Shown here: piece by piece, positions 26,184-34,860 of the stretch
Position numbering within the stretch: the first letter of the stretch is position 1
How the letters are laid out: the number at the start of each line of letters is the position of its first letter
NCBI RefSeq assembly: GCF_015244705.1
Contig: NZ_JABCQF010000003.1
Span: forward strand, 244,782 to 308,781
DNA: 64,000 bases
From: Gluconobacter potus
Lineage (GTDB): Bacteria > Pseudomonadota > Alphaproteobacteria > Acetobacterales > Acetobacteraceae
Reading direction: 5' to 3'
Made by a program: the position numbers and the translations under genes
Notes under the pieces: generated by a model
What the model saw: the letters and a program-made list of their open reading frames with translations, nothing else
Told to the model about the DNA's origin: nothing
Database searches by the model: none

Positions 26184-27130
26184 CCGATCAGAACCCGGTC
26201 AACCAGCAGCCCACAGAACAGCAGGAACAGATAGGCCAGCGAATACCGGAACGCGAACCGCGCCGGCTTGTCCTTCGTCAGGCTCACCCCTTCCGCATCC
26301 TGCTTGTCCATCAGCACCCGGAACGCACAGAGAATGAAACCCAGATCCAGCAGACTGGTCACAACCGTATAGGTCAGCCCTACCTCGTGAACGAAGCTGG
26401 GCACCAGCGACACAGCCGTAAGAATGAACGTGTAGATCAGAATCTGCCACCGCGTATGCCGCGCGCCCTTCACGACCGGCAGCATCGGAATGCCCGCCTT
26501 GCCGTAATCCTTGCACGCATACAGCGACAGCGACCAGAAATGCGGCGGCGTCCAAAGGAACACGATCGCAAACATCGCCACCGGCAGCACAGCCATGGAG
26601 TTCATGGTCGCAGCCCAGCCGATCATCGGCGGAAACGCGCCCGCAGCCCCACCAATCACGATGTTCTGCGGCGTGCTCCGCTTGAGCCACATCGTGTAAA
26701 TCACGCTGTAAAAGAAAATCGAGAACGCCAGGATCCCCGCCGCCAGCGCATTCGTCGCCAGCCACAGCACAACCACCGACAGAACCGAAAGCACAACGCC
26801 ATAAACCAGCGCCGCCTGCTCCGGCATCCGCCCATCGGGAATAGGCCGCACGACTGTCCGCTTCATGATCGCGTCAATGTCGCGGTCATACCACATGTTG
26901 ATCGCACCAGCGGCCCCGGCCCCGATGCAGATGCACAGGATGGTAATCAGCCCGATGGGAATGGACGGCCAGCGGGGCGCCACAGCCATGCCCGCAGCGC
27001 CCGTAAACACCACCAGCGAAATCACACGCGGCTTGAGAAGCGCCAGCCATTCCCGCAGAGACGGATCACCATCCTTGCCCGGAACGGAAAAAACCCCCGA
27101 AGGGGCTAAAGGTGTCGCCGTATCGCTCAT
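26180..27130 (-). CDS. ctaB: Protoheme IX farnesyltransferase (heme O synthase)
   Basis: CtaB/CyoE farnesylates heme B to heme O, the cofactor of bo3-type ubiquinol oxidase and the precursor of heme A. The 316-residue protein has about nine membrane helices. Prenyltransferase motifs are NMWYDRDIDAIMKRT near residue 78 (first Asp-rich, NxxxDxxxD) and YACKDYGKAGIPMLPVVKG near residue 205 (second). LLKPRVISLVVFTGAAGM near the N-terminus is also typical. The start overlaps the stop of the oxidase-like gene (ATGA at 27127-27130), and its own stop overlaps the CoxF-like start. The N-terminal 25 residues are a variable extension. No terminal oxidase structural genes lie in this window. Confidence 0.96.
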   Translation of the reverse strand: MSDTATPLAPSGVFSVPGKDGDPSLREWLALLKPRVISLVVFTGAAGMAVAPRWPSIPIGLITILCICIGAGAAGAINMWYDRDIDAIMKRTVVRPIPDGRMPEQAALVYGVVLSVLSVVVLWLATNALAAGILAFSIFFYSVIYTMWLKRSTPQNIVIGGAAGAFPPMIGWAATMNSMAVLPVAMFAIVFLWTPPHFWSLSLYACKDYGKAGIPMLPVVKGARHTRWQILIYTFILTAVSLVPSFVHEVGLTYTVVTSLLDLGFILCAFRVLMDKQDAEGVSLTKDKPARFAFRYSLAYLFLLFCGLLVDRVLIG

Positions 27131-28305
27131 GCCGAGACCCGGGCACGCCCGGTCTCCCTCAACAGGAACAGCCCGACCAGACCAAAAGCCAGCAGACTGA
27201 TCCCCATAAGAACCTCACCATAGATCATGACGCCCGGCACGATCGAGCAGAACGCCCCGACCAGCATCAGCCCGGCATGCAGCCGGCTCATCATCACGGG
27301 GATCCGACGGGGGAGAAGCATCTCAACCCAGGCATAGAACCCACCGCAAAGCGCCATGATACCGCCGAACGCCACAGCCGTATGATCGCCTGAATGTCCC
27401 GGAAGCCAGTCAGACAGCCACCCGGCCGTAAACAGCAGAATGCTGCCAATCGCCCAGAGCGCGGCACCATCCAGATCGCGTTTCTGCTGCCACACATCCC
27501 GGCACAGCGCCCCGATCAGCACAACCGACGGCACGATCTGCGTCACAAAAACAAGACTAGCCATCACGCCAGACGGAAGCGAGCCATAAAGCCCGTCCAT
27601 CCACAGAAGCGGACCACCAATGCCCATGACGCCAAAAACATAAGGCGCCACCGTCCAGGAAGCGCCCCCATTGGACGAGCGCGACAGCAGCGCGGACGCC
27701 ACCAGCCCCAGAGCAGGCGTCAGCATCAGCGCGGTTTCCGGAAGATGCAGCGTCTCGATCAGGGCCGTGGTCGTAATCCCGTCCATCATGCCGCGCGTCA
27801 CAACCGCCGCCAGAACCGGCGCCACGAGAACAACGCTGCACGCGGTCGCCAGCAGCGACCAGGCCAGCGGCGACATGTCACGGAAACGGCAGGTCCGTCC
27901 CTCCAGACATGTGGTGATCACATCGATCGCCACAGCAAGGATCCCGACCGACCACAGCAGCAGAGCTACGAACGGCAGAACCGGAAGCAGCACCACGCCG
28001 GAAGACAGGAACCCGAACCCCGCCATCGTCAGGCCCCGAAGCACCGTCCGGTCAGTCCCCAGCGCGGACGGCAGAAGCCACTGGCCAAAACCCCCAAGCG
28101 CTGCCGGGCACATGACGAAGAACGTCATGAGAATACCATGGCAAAACGCCTGACCACTCGTGGGATGTGTCTGAAGAATTGGCAGAGCCAGCGACCCGCC
28201 CAGCAGACCGGCAAAAAGTGCCAGCAGAATGAAAGACGTTCCGACTCGGCGGCTGGAACGGGCCGAGGCAGTATACGGGGCAGTATCGACAGCCTGATAA
28301 GTCAT
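27127..28305 (-). CDS. Degenerate heme-copper oxidase subunit I-like membrane protein
   Basis: This 392-residue protein has about 12 hydrophobic helices. It matches subunit I of aa3/bo3 oxidases segment by segment: AFCHGILMTFFVMCPAALGGFG at 53-74, the MSPLAWSLLATACSVVLVAPVLA helix at 144-166, LPETALMLTPALGL at 188-201 in place of HPEVYILILPGFG, LWMDGLY at 234-240 in place of VWAHHMY, and a final GGFYAW at 321-326. His56 and His308 fall on the low-spin heme ligands. The CuB histidines align with Leu188, Asp237 and Gly238, the cross-linked Tyr with Ala192, and the high-spin heme His with Gly306. It cannot form a binuclear centre. It is about 130-150 residues shorter than true subunit I, mainly in loops, with no frameshift or stop. 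It overlaps ctaB by 4 bases. Confidence 0.8.
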   Translation of the reverse strand: MTYQAVDTAPYTASARSSRRVGTSFILLALFAGLLGGSLALPILQTHPTSGQAFCHGILMTFFVMCPAALGGFGQWLLPSALGTDRTVLRGLTMAGFGFLSSGVVLLPVLPFVALLLWSVGILAVAIDVITTCLEGRTCRFRDMSPLAWSLLATACSVVLVAPVLAAVVTRGMMDGITTTALIETLHLPETALMLTPALGLVASALLSRSSNGGASWTVAPYVFGVMGIGGPLLWMDGLYGSLPSGVMASLVFVTQIVPSVVLIGALCRDVWQQKRDLDGAALWAIGSILLFTAGWLSDWLPGHSGDHTAVAFGGIMALCGGFYAWVEMLLPRRIPVMMSRLHAGLMLVGAFCSIVPGVMIYGEVLMGISLLAFGLVGLFLLRETGRARVSA

Positions 28306-28391
28306 GATCGCGTAGTCGGTCCCTGAACTAGGAATACCGCAGCGAGCGTCGGAATACTCGGCGCCGACACAAGTGCGGAACCAAACGCCGA

Positions 28392-29072
28392 TCAGGCGAC
28401 CAGGGCTGCTGCGTCGCTTTTACTCTCGCATTGCGGCAATGTCACGAGTGTAAACAGTCCCGCAGGCGGAACCGGCGTCAGCGTGGCGCGGCGCAGGTCT
28501 TCCGGCGGCAGCAGCGATTCAATCGCAAAATCCGGGTGCCAGCCCAGCGAACGCGATGCGCGGGCCATGCCCCGCTCGACCGAAAGACGCAGGCCGCCCG
28601 TCGCTAGGAAGTGGTTGACGAACAGGATATGCCCGCCCGGCTTCACGACACGCTTGAGCTCGGCCAGCAGCCGGTCCGGATGCGGCACAACGGACGCAAC
28701 AAACATCGCAACAGCAATATCGAAGCTGTCGTCCTCGAACGTCGTGGCTTCCGCATCCATTTCCAGCAGATCATCCACATTCGTCAGATGATCCTGCAGG
28801 ACGCGGATGCGCGCACGCTCCAGCATGTCTTCGGAAAGGTCGATTCCCGTAATCCGCTTGTCGCGGGAATAGGACGGCAGGGCGAGCCCCGTTCCGACAC
28901 CGACTTCGAGAACCCTCTCGCCTGGCAGGGCATTGACCGCAGCCACTGCTCTCTTACGTCCGTACCCCGAAATACCGCCAAAAACAGTATCATAAACGCG
29001 GGCCCATCGGCGATAAGCCGTCTTGACGGCTTCCGCGTCCAGTGCCGAACGCGGGGAAAGGGTTGAGGACAT
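28392..29072 (-). CDS. pmtA: Phosphatidylethanolamine N-methyltransferase-like SAM methyltransferase
   Basis: The 226-residue protein is a class I methyltransferase. YRRWARVYDTVFGG near residue 20 and VLEVGVGTGLALPSY (motif I) near 53 are followed by ITGIDLSEDMLERAR, LLEMDAEATTFEDDSFDIAVAMFVASVVPHP and VKPGGHILFVNHF. This pattern is that of the Rhodobacter-type PmtA, which makes phosphatidylcholine from phosphatidylethanolamine; phosphatidylcholine is a common lipid of acetic acid bacteria. A related ubiquinone-type methyltransferase is the main alternative, but the AxWYD start favours PmtA. It lies 86 bases upstream of the oxidase-like gene on the same strand, possibly co-transcribed. Confidence 0.8.
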   Translation of the reverse strand: MSSTLSPRSALDAEAVKTAYRRWARVYDTVFGGISGYGRKRAVAAVNALPGERVLEVGVGTGLALPSYSRDKRITGIDLSEDMLERARIRVLQDHLTNVDDLLEMDAEATTFEDDSFDIAVAMFVASVVPHPDRLLAELKRVVKPGGHILFVNHFLATGGLRLSVERGMARASRSLGWHPDFAIESLLPPEDLRRATLTPVPPAGLFTLVTLPQCESKSDAAALVA

Positions 29073-29236
29073 GATGATATGCGACCTTCTTTGTCCGCCC
29101 GGCCCTCAACAGGCCAAGGCTGTCCGGAACATGTTCAATTGGCACCTTCTTGCCCTCCCGGATATGCATCTGGCAAGACACGCAGTGCGCAAGACGTTTC
29201 AAAGCGACACATCGGACAGGCCCGAGGAGGACAACA

Positions 29237-29431
29237 GTGCTGATCTATTCCCTCGTGGGGCTCACATTCATCATCTGGACAGGAATCTATTTCCTGTATT
29301 TCCGTCAGCAGGTTATCGCCTGGTTCAGCAACCGTTTCGGGAAAGACCGCCCCGTCCCCGTCGAGGACGATGCACCCGAAGCCCAGCTTCCGTTCAGTTA
29401 CACGCCCCCGCCCAAAGACGATAAATCCTGA
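29237..29431 (+). CDS. Small single-helix membrane protein, unknown function
   Basis: GTG at 29237 is chosen because GAGGAGG at 29224-29230 sits 6 bases before it; a longer reading from 29150 has an Arg-rich non-hydrophobic extension and is unlikely. The 64-residue product begins with a membrane helix (LIYSLVGLTFIIWTGIYFLYF). A basic patch (RQQVIAWFSNRFGKDR) and an acidic/proline-rich tail (VPVEDDAPEAQLPF...PPPKDDK) follow. I do not recognise it. It converges on gshB, with 9 bases between the stop codons. Confidence 0.6.
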   Translation: MLIYSLVGLTFIIWTGIYFLYFRQQVIAWFSNRFGKDRPVPVEDDAPEAQLPFSYTPPPKDDKS

Positions 29432-29440
29432 CCGGCCCCC

Positions 29441-30418
29441 TCAGGCCAGGACACGCCGCTCGATCGCATCCCAGATCAGCCCGGCGCTGTTGATCCCGTC
29501 AAAACGGTCCAGTTCCTGCAGACCGGTCGGCGACGTGACGTTGATTTCCGTCAGCCAGTTGCCGATCACGTCGATCCCCGTGAAAATCAGCCCGTGATCG
29601 CGCAGATACGGCCCGATCGACTCACAGATTTCCCTATCCCGCGGCGTCAGCTCCACACTCATGGCCCGACCGCCGACATGCATGTTCGACCGCGCCTCAC
29701 CCGTCGCCGGAACCCGGTTGATCGCGCCAATCGCCTCACCATCCACCAGAATGATGCGCTTGTCGCCCTGACGCACGGCCGGCTCATAACGCTGGATCAT
29801 GAGCGGCTCACGCGACCGCGCAAAATGCATCTCCAGCAGCGCACCAAGGTTCTCATCATCCGGCTTGATCCGGAAAATCCCCGATCCGCCATTGCCGTAA
29901 AGCGGCTTGACGATGATGTCCTGATACTTCTCCCGGAACGCCAGGATTTCGCGCGTGTCCCAAGTCACGAGCGTCGGCGGCATCAGATGTGGGAAATGCG
30001 TCACCAGCAGCTTTTCCGGCGCATTGCGCACGGCGACCGGATCATTCACCACCAGCGACCGCCCCTCGCCCACGCCATGCACATGTTCAAGCATGTGCGT
30101 GGCGGTGATGTAGCCCATGTCGAACGGCGGGTCCTGACGCATCAGGATCACATCCGTCTGCCCCAGATCCAGCACCTGCTCCTCACCGAACGTCGCATGA
30201 TTACCCCGCTCGCGCCGCACTTCAACCGGCCGCGCCCGGGCCTGCACACGCCCGCCCTTGCCCTGTCCTTCAACAAGGCTCAGCGTCGTCACCGGATAGA
30301 CCCACAGCTCATAGCCGCGCGCCTGCGCCTCAAGCATCATCGCAAACGTGGAGTCACCATCAATATTGACGTACTCCAGAGGATCCATCTGAACAGCAAC
30401 GCGAAGAGAACGGGACAT
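29441..30418 (-). CDS. gshB: Glutathione synthetase
   Basis: GshB joins gamma-glutamylcysteine and glycine with ATP. ATG at 30418 gives 325 residues. The N-terminal domain starts [37 protein letters not shown]-grasp elements are [16 protein letters not shown] near residue 100, [18 protein letters not shown] near 170, [31 protein letters not shown] near 205, and [24 protein letters not shown] near 280. The earlier in-frame reading from 30628 is not needed. It diverges from a Nudix gene across 94 bases. Confidence 0.96.
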   Translation of the reverse strand: MSRSLRVAVQMDPLEYVNIDGDSTFAMMLEAQARGYELWVYPVTTLSLVEGQGKGGRVQARARPVEVRRERGNHATFGEEQVLDLGQTDVILMRQDPPFDMGYITATHMLEHVHGVGEGRSLVVNDPVAVRNAPEKLLVTHFPHLMPPTLVTWDTREILAFREKYQDIIVKPLYGNGGSGIFRIKPDDENLGALLEMHFARSREPLMIQRYEPAVRQGDKRIILVDGEAIGAINRVPATGEARSNMHVGGRAMSVELTPRDREICESIGPYLRDHGLIFTGIDVIGNWLTEINVTSPTGLQELDRFDGINSAGLIWDAIERRVLA

Positions 30419-30512
30419 CGGAAAACTCCGGCAGGGAGAAAGAGGAGTGGTCCAGTCCTCTGTAACCGCATGACCCGGTTTTTCAAAATCCCCCGTTCCG
30501 GAGTTCCCTCTC

Positions 30513-30977
30513 ATGACCGCCCCACGACGCGCGCCATTCCAGATCCTCGTCCTGCCCTTCCGCAAAACCGGCAGCGGCACCGAATACGCTCTCTTCCGGC
30601 GCAGCGATTCCGGGGACTGGCAAGGCATCGCAGGCGGGGGTGACGACGGCGAAACACCGCTTCAGGCTGCAAAACGCGAAATGCAGGAAGAAAGCGGCCT
30701 CTCCGCAGACACGCCCCTGTTCCCGCTACAGGCCAGCGCCACCATCCCGGTCAACCATTTCGCCGCCCGCTCCACATGGTCACCGCTGCTCTACGCCATC
30801 CCCGAACACTGCTTCGCAGCCGACGCCACCGGACAGACCCTGTTTCTCTCCGCCGAGCACACGACCTGCGCATGGTTTTCCAACGAAAACGCGCGCCAGC
30901 ACCTGACCTGGGACTCCAACCGCACCGCCCTGTGGGAAACAGCCGAACGCCTGCGCGACGGCACACTCCTGCTCTAA
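30513..30977 (+). CDS. Nudix hydrolase
   Basis: This is a 154-residue Nudix protein. The Nudix box [23 protein letters not shown] at about residues 40-62 keeps the GX5EX7REUXEEXGU pattern that binds Mg and cleaves nucleoside diphosphate-linked compounds. The N-terminal [13 protein letters not shown] and the position of the following [23 protein letters not shown] resemble the dihydroneopterin-triphosphate pyrophosphatase (NudB) group, so a folate-pathway role is possible but unproven. It converges on greB with a 4-base gap. Confidence 0.85.
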   Translation: MTAPRRAPFQILVLPFRKTGSGTEYALFRRSDSGDWQGIAGGGDDGETPLQAAKREMQEESGLSADTPLFPLQASATIPVNHFAARSTWSPLLYAIPEHCFAADATGQTLFLSAEHTTCAWFSNENARQHLTWDSNRTALWETAERLRDGTLLL

Positions 30978-30981
30978 AGGC

Positions 30982-31488
30982 TCAGACCGTAGCCACCGCC
31001 ACCGGATAAACAATCTTCAAAATCTCGATCTCGACCGGCCCCCGCGGCGTCTGCAACATCGCAACGTCCCCGACACGCGTCCGCATCAGCGCCCGCGCCA
31101 CAGGCGACACCAGACTGACCTCCCCCCGCGCCAGATCAGACTCGTCCACACCAAGGATCGTCACCGTATGCTCGACGTCATCCTCGTCCACATACGTCAC
31201 GGTCGCCCCGAAAAACACACGGTCCCGCGTCGTCTGGGCCGCAGGATCAACGATCACCGCATTCTCCAGCCGCTTGCCCAGAAACCGCATCCGTCGGTCG
31301 ATCTCCCGCAACCGGCGCTTGCCATACTGGTAATCCGCATTCTCCGAACGATCGCCATTCCCCGCCGCCCAGGACACGATCTCCACAATCCGAGGCCGTT
31401 CCTTCTGCGCTAGCTCCTTCAACTCGGCGCGCATGACAGCAGCCCCCTTCGGCGACAGGTAATGCGACAGCGGCGTCTTCTCAGCCAT
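30982..31488 (-). CDS. greB: Transcription elongation factor GreB
   Basis: GreB rescues backtracked RNA polymerase by stimulating transcript cleavage. ATG at 31488 gives 168 residues. The N-terminal coiled coil carries the tip acidic pair in GNGDRSENADYQYGKRRLREIDRRMRFL near residue 50, and the C-terminal FKBP-like domain has VFFGATVTYVDEDD, SLVSPVARALMRTRVGDVAMLQTPRG. The KRRLREIDRRMRFLGKRLE stretch distinguishes GreB from GreA. A start at 31506 is possible. It lies 104 bases downstream of uvrB on the same strand. Confidence 0.93.
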   Translation of the reverse strand: MAEKTPLSHYLSPKGAAVMRAELKELAQKERPRIVEIVSWAAGNGDRSENADYQYGKRRLREIDRRMRFLGKRLENAVIVDPAAQTTRDRVFFGATVTYVDEDDVEHTVTILGVDESDLARGEVSLVSPVARALMRTRVGDVAMLQTPRGPVEIEILKIVYPVAVATV

Positions 31489-31592
31489 GCGCCCGACCTG
31501 CCCCAACCGAAGAAACCAGCAACGAAAAACCCATGTTCAGATCCTGAAAAAACCAGCCACGTCCAAAAAACGAAAAGACCGTATGGCCCGGA

Positions 31593-33806
31593 TCAGCGTC
31601 CCCGGCCACGCTTCTTCTTCGCCGGATCGTAACCGCCCCCACCAGGTCCCAGCGGCACAGGCGTTTTCGGAGCCTTCCGCGCGCCCGGCCGCCCGGCGGT
31701 CGAGTTCGCAATCGGCGGCGGCTCCAGCCCCATATCGATCGCTTCCAGACGTTTGACCTCGTCGCGCAGCCGCGCCGCCTGCTCGAAGTCCAGATTGGCC
31801 GCAGCCTCCCGCATCCGCTTTTCCAGATCCTGGATCGTGGCCGGCAGGGACTTGCCAACAAACTGCTCCGTATCGCCAGATCCATCCGGCGCCACGGTCA
31901 CATAATCCTGCTCGAACACCGAAGACAGCGCATCGCCAATCTTCGAACGCACCGTCATCGGCGTAATCCCGTGCGCCTCGTTCCATTCCGTCTGCTTGGC
32001 CCGACGCCGCGCCGTTTCCTCGATCGCGTATTTCAGACTGTCCGTCATCTTGTCCGCATACAGCAGCACGCGCCCATCGACATTACGCGCCGCACGTCCG
32101 ATCGTCTGGATCAGCGACGTCCGCGAGCGCAGGAACCCTTCCTTGTCCGCATCAAGAATGGCCACGACCGAACATTCCGGAATATCCAGCCCCTCACGAA
32201 GCAGGTTGATCCCCACCAGCACGTCAAACGCCCCGAGCCGCAGATCACGAATGATCTCGATCCGCTCCAGCGTATCCACATCCGAATGCAGATACCGAAC
32301 CTTGACGCCCGCTTCGCCGAGATAGTCCGTCAGATCCTCGGCCATCCGCTTGGTCAGCGTCGTCACCAGTACGCGACCGCCCTTGCTGATCGCGTCCCGA
32401 CATTCATGCAGCAGATCATCCACCTGCCCCTCGACCGGCCGCACATCCGTCACCGGATCAATCAGCCCCGTCGGCCGGATGATCTGCTCAGCAAACACAC
32501 CGCCCGTCTGCTCCATTTCCCACGGTCCCGGGGTCGCGGAGACAAAGATCGACTGCGGCCGAAACGCATTCCACTCCCCGAAGGCCAGCGGGCGGTTATC
32601 GATGCAGGACGGCAGACGGAATCCATAATCCGACAGCACGCTTTTCCGCGCCCTGTCCCCACGCTCCATCCCGCCAATCTGCGGCACCGTGACGTGACTT
32701 TCATCAACGATCAGCAGCGCATCTTCCGGCAGATATTCAAACAGCGTCGGCGGTGGATCCCCCGGCCCACGCCCCGACAGATAGCGCGAGTAGTTCTCGA
32801 TCCCCTTGCACGCCCCGGTCGTCTCGATCATTTCCAGATCGAACGTGGTCCGCTGCGACAGACGCTCCGCCTCCAGCAGTTTGCCCTCTTCGGTAAACTG
32901 CGTCAGCCGCCCGCGAAGCTCGTTCTTGATTCCGATCATCGCCTGATTGAGCGTCGGTCGCGGCGTCACATAATGCGAATTCGCATAAACGCTGATTTCC
33001 GCCAGATCCGCCGTCTTGTTCCCGGTCAGCGGATCGAACTCCACGATCTGGTCGATCTCGTCACCAAACAGCGACACCCGCCAGGCCCGGTCCTCGTTCT
33101 GCACCGGGAAAATATCGATCTGCTCGCCCCGAACCCGGAACGTCCCGCGCTCGAACGCCGCATCATTGCGCCGGTACTGCAACTCCACCAGCGCCTTGAT
33201 CAGCCGGTCGCGGTCAATCGACCCGCCAACCTCAAGCCGCACCACCATCTTCGAATATGTCTCAACCGACCCGATACCGTAAATGCACGACACGGACGCC
33301 ACGATGATCACGTCATTACGCTCCAGCAGCGCCTGCGTGGCGGCATGGCGCATCCGGTCGATCTGCTCGTTGATCTGGCTGTCCTTCTCGATATACGTAT
33401 CCGACCGCGGCACATACGCCTCCGGCTGGTAGTAATCGTAATAGGACACGAAATACTCGACCGCATTATCCGGGAAGAACTGCTTCATCTCCCCATAAAG
33501 CTGCGCCGCCAGCGTCTTGTTCGGCGCGAGGATCAGCGTCGGCTTCTGCGTCGCCTCGATCACCTTCGCCATGCTGAACGTCTTGCCCGAGCCCGTAACG
33601 CCCAGCAGAACCTGGTCCCGCTCCCCGCCTTCGACGCCCTGCACAAGCTCCGCAATCGCCGTCGGCTGATCGCCCGCCGGCTCGTAATCCGATTTGACAA
33701 CGAATTTGCGCGTCTTCGCCTTCGCAGGCTGCCGCTCCGGCAGGAACTGGGTCAACGGCATTGCGGTCGCATTACGGACGGACGAGGATTCTTTTATGGC
33801 CATCAT
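31593..33806 (-). CDS. uvrB: Excinuclease ABC subunit UvrB
   Basis: UvrB is the DNA-damage verification helicase of nucleotide excision repair. Seen are [11 protein letters not shown] near the N-terminus, Walker [16 protein letters not shown], the beta-hairpin region [15 protein letters not shown], helicase motifs [14 protein letters not shown] and [38 protein letters not shown], and the UvrC-binding coiled coil [30 protein letters not shown] near the C-terminus. It ends in a basic Gly/Lys/Arg tail. ATG codons at 33806, 33803 and 33761 are all possible starts (737, 736 or 722 residues); none has a strong ribosome binding site. Confidence 0.97.
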   Translation of the reverse strand: MMAIKESSSVRNATAMPLTQFLPERQPAKAKTRKFVVKSDYEPAGDQPTAIAELVQGVEGGERDQVLLGVTGSGKTFSMAKVIEATQKPTLILAPNKTLAAQLYGEMKQFFPDNAVEYFVSYYDYYQPEAYVPRSDTYIEKDSQINEQIDRMRHAATQALLERNDVIIVASVSCIYGIGSVETYSKMVVRLEVGGSIDRDRLIKALVELQYRRNDAAFERGTFRVRGEQIDIFPVQNEDRAWRVSLFGDEIDQIVEFDPLTGNKTADLAEISVYANSHYVTPRPTLNQAMIGIKNELRGRLTQFTEEGKLLEAERLSQRTTFDLEMIETTGACKGIENYSRYLSGRGPGDPPPTLFEYLPEDALLIVDESHVTVPQIGGMERGDRARKSVLSDYGFRLPSCIDNRPLAFGEWNAFRPQSIFVSATPGPWEMEQTGGVFAEQIIRPTGLIDPVTDVRPVEGQVDDLLHECRDAISKGGRVLVTTLTKRMAEDLTDYLGEAGVKVRYLHSDVDTLERIEIIRDLRLGAFDVLVGINLLREGLDIPECSVVAILDADKEGFLRSRTSLIQTIGRAARNVDGRVLLYADKMTDSLKYAIEETARRRAKQTEWNEAHGITPMTVRSKIGDALSSVFEQDYVTVAPDGSGDTEQFVGKSLPATIQDLEKRMREAAANLDFEQAARLRDEVKRLEAIDMGLEPPPIANSTAGRPGARKAPKTPVPLGPGGGGYDPAKKKRGRGR

Positions 33807-33972
33807 GCCAAGATGGGAAAGCGCATCACGGACAGCAAGAGCTTTCCCCGCCCTCTCCCATAAAGACAGCATTCCGCCTGCGTATCTTTATGACATTTTA
33901 TTGCTGAAAGGGATGGAGGGACTCGCGACCCGGCGGTATCAACACTCCCGTATCTTTGAAGGAAGAACCGTC

Positions 33973-34377
33973 ATGGACGTCCAGACGATCGAGCAGACCT
34001 ACAACCAGCTCCAGCAACAGGCCCAGCAGTCCGCCCAGGCCCTTCAGGCCCTGGGGTCCAAGATGCAGGCCGCCGCCCAGGGTGGCGACATGCAGGCCCG
34101 CGAATGGTCCCTCGACCTGCGCGAACTCGCCCTCGCCTTCCAGGCCGAACAGCAGCAGGTCACGAACCTCCTGCAACAGCTCCACGCGGCCCTCGCCAAC
34201 GCCCAGCAGGATTACGGCAGCCAGACCACCTATCAGGCCCCGACCCAGCAGGCCCCCGTCCAGCCGGTACCGGACAACAATTTCGTCTCGAACATCCTCA
34301 ATTCCGGCTTTGCCCGCTCCGTCGAAGCCGGCGCCGGCTTCAGCATCGGCAACGACCTGATCAAGGAAATCTTCTGA
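33973..34377 (+). CDS. Hypothetical Gln/Ala-rich coiled-coil protein
   Basis: ATG at 33973 with AAGGAAGAA about 10 bases upstream gives 134 residues. Residues 1-85 are rich in Gln and Ala with helical heptad spacing (for example YNQLQQQAQQSAQALQALGSKM and FQAEQQQVTNLLQQLHAALANA). A Gln/Pro/Thr linker follows, then a C-terminal SNILNSGFARSVEAGAGFSIGNDLIKEIF containing a Gly-rich hydrophobic helix. No signal peptide is visible. I do not recognise a family. It diverges from uvrB and ends where the AT-rich spacer before the TonB receptor begins. Confidence 0.65.
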   Translation: MDVQTIEQTYNQLQQQAQQSAQALQALGSKMQAAAQGGDMQAREWSLDLRELALAFQAEQQQVTNLLQQLHAALANAQQDYGSQTTYQAPTQQAPVQPVPDNNFVSNILNSGFARSVEAGAGFSIGNDLIKEIF

Positions 34378-34529
34378 TTTTTCAGGATGTTTCAGCGCTG
34401 AATTTTTCCGGTACCCCCGCCTGGTAAAACCCACAACACCCTCTCCAGACCCGACCACCCGTCGGGTCAAGTCCTCTTCCTGTTCCGGACCTCATACGAC
34501 AAAAATCCGTTGCGACCCGAACCCGCCTT

Positions 34530-34557
34530 TTGACAAGACTTCAAGAAATCATATACG
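34530..34557 (+). promoter_or_regulatory. Candidate sigma-70 promoter in the AT-rich spacer before the first TonB receptor
   Basis: TTGACA at 34530-34535 is followed after 16 bases by TATACG at 34552-34557. The 34378-34860 spacer (483 bases) is distinctly AT-rich and otherwise holds only the small leader-like reading frame at 34747. A start here would leave a 5' untranslated region of nearly 300 bases. Confidence 0.4.
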
Positions 34558-34702
34558 AAAATATAACGATTTCAGAGGAAGGTTACTCCTGATTTCGTGG
34601 AATATATTAAAATTATTTCACAAAATCCGCATCAATAACTCTTCAAAAAAAATCATCTCTCCCAAATACAGTCTGCATATTTATATAAACATAAAGAAGC
34701 CT

Positions 34703-34736
34703 CCTCTTTATTATCAAAAAAAACCATGCAAAGAGG
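34703..34736 (+). promoter_or_regulatory. Hairpin that would mask a ribosome binding site
   Basis: CCTCTTT at 34703-34709 is complementary to AAAGAGG at 34730-34736 with a 20-base loop. AAGAGGTGAT is the only strong ribosome binding sequence in this leader and precedes the ATG at 34747. If transcribed, the pairing would hide it. Confidence 0.3.
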
Positions 34737-34746
34737 TGATGTATTA

Positions 34747-34782
34747 ATGAAACAGAACACCCAAAATACACAAATTCGCTAA
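34747..34782 (+). CDS. Possible 11-codon leader peptide before the first TonB receptor
   Basis: ATG at 34747 is preceded by AAGAGGTGAT at 34731-34740, a strong ribosome binding site with a 6-base spacer. The frame encodes MKQNTQNTQIR and stops at TAA 34780-34782, 78 bases before the GTG start of the receptor. An in-frame ATG at 34726 would lengthen it to 18 residues. No similarity is recognised; it could be a translated leader or a chance frame. Confidence 0.3.
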   Translation: MKQNTQNTQIR

Positions 34783-34860
34783 CAAATATGTTGTTCCGTT
34801 GCATTTTTATGACGTAGCGTGACGCACAGGATTTACATCGACAAGAATTAGGACCAGCCC

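Noticed and set aside
27127..28305. Calling the oxidase-like gene a pseudogene
   Set aside because: The frame is intact, overlaps ctaB translationally and keeps a specific pair of histidines; loss is confined to catalytic ligands.
31971..33863. 630-codon open frame on the + strand opposite uvrB
   Set aside because: uvrB is unmistakable on the other strand; high-GC codon use removes stop codons from the antisense frame.
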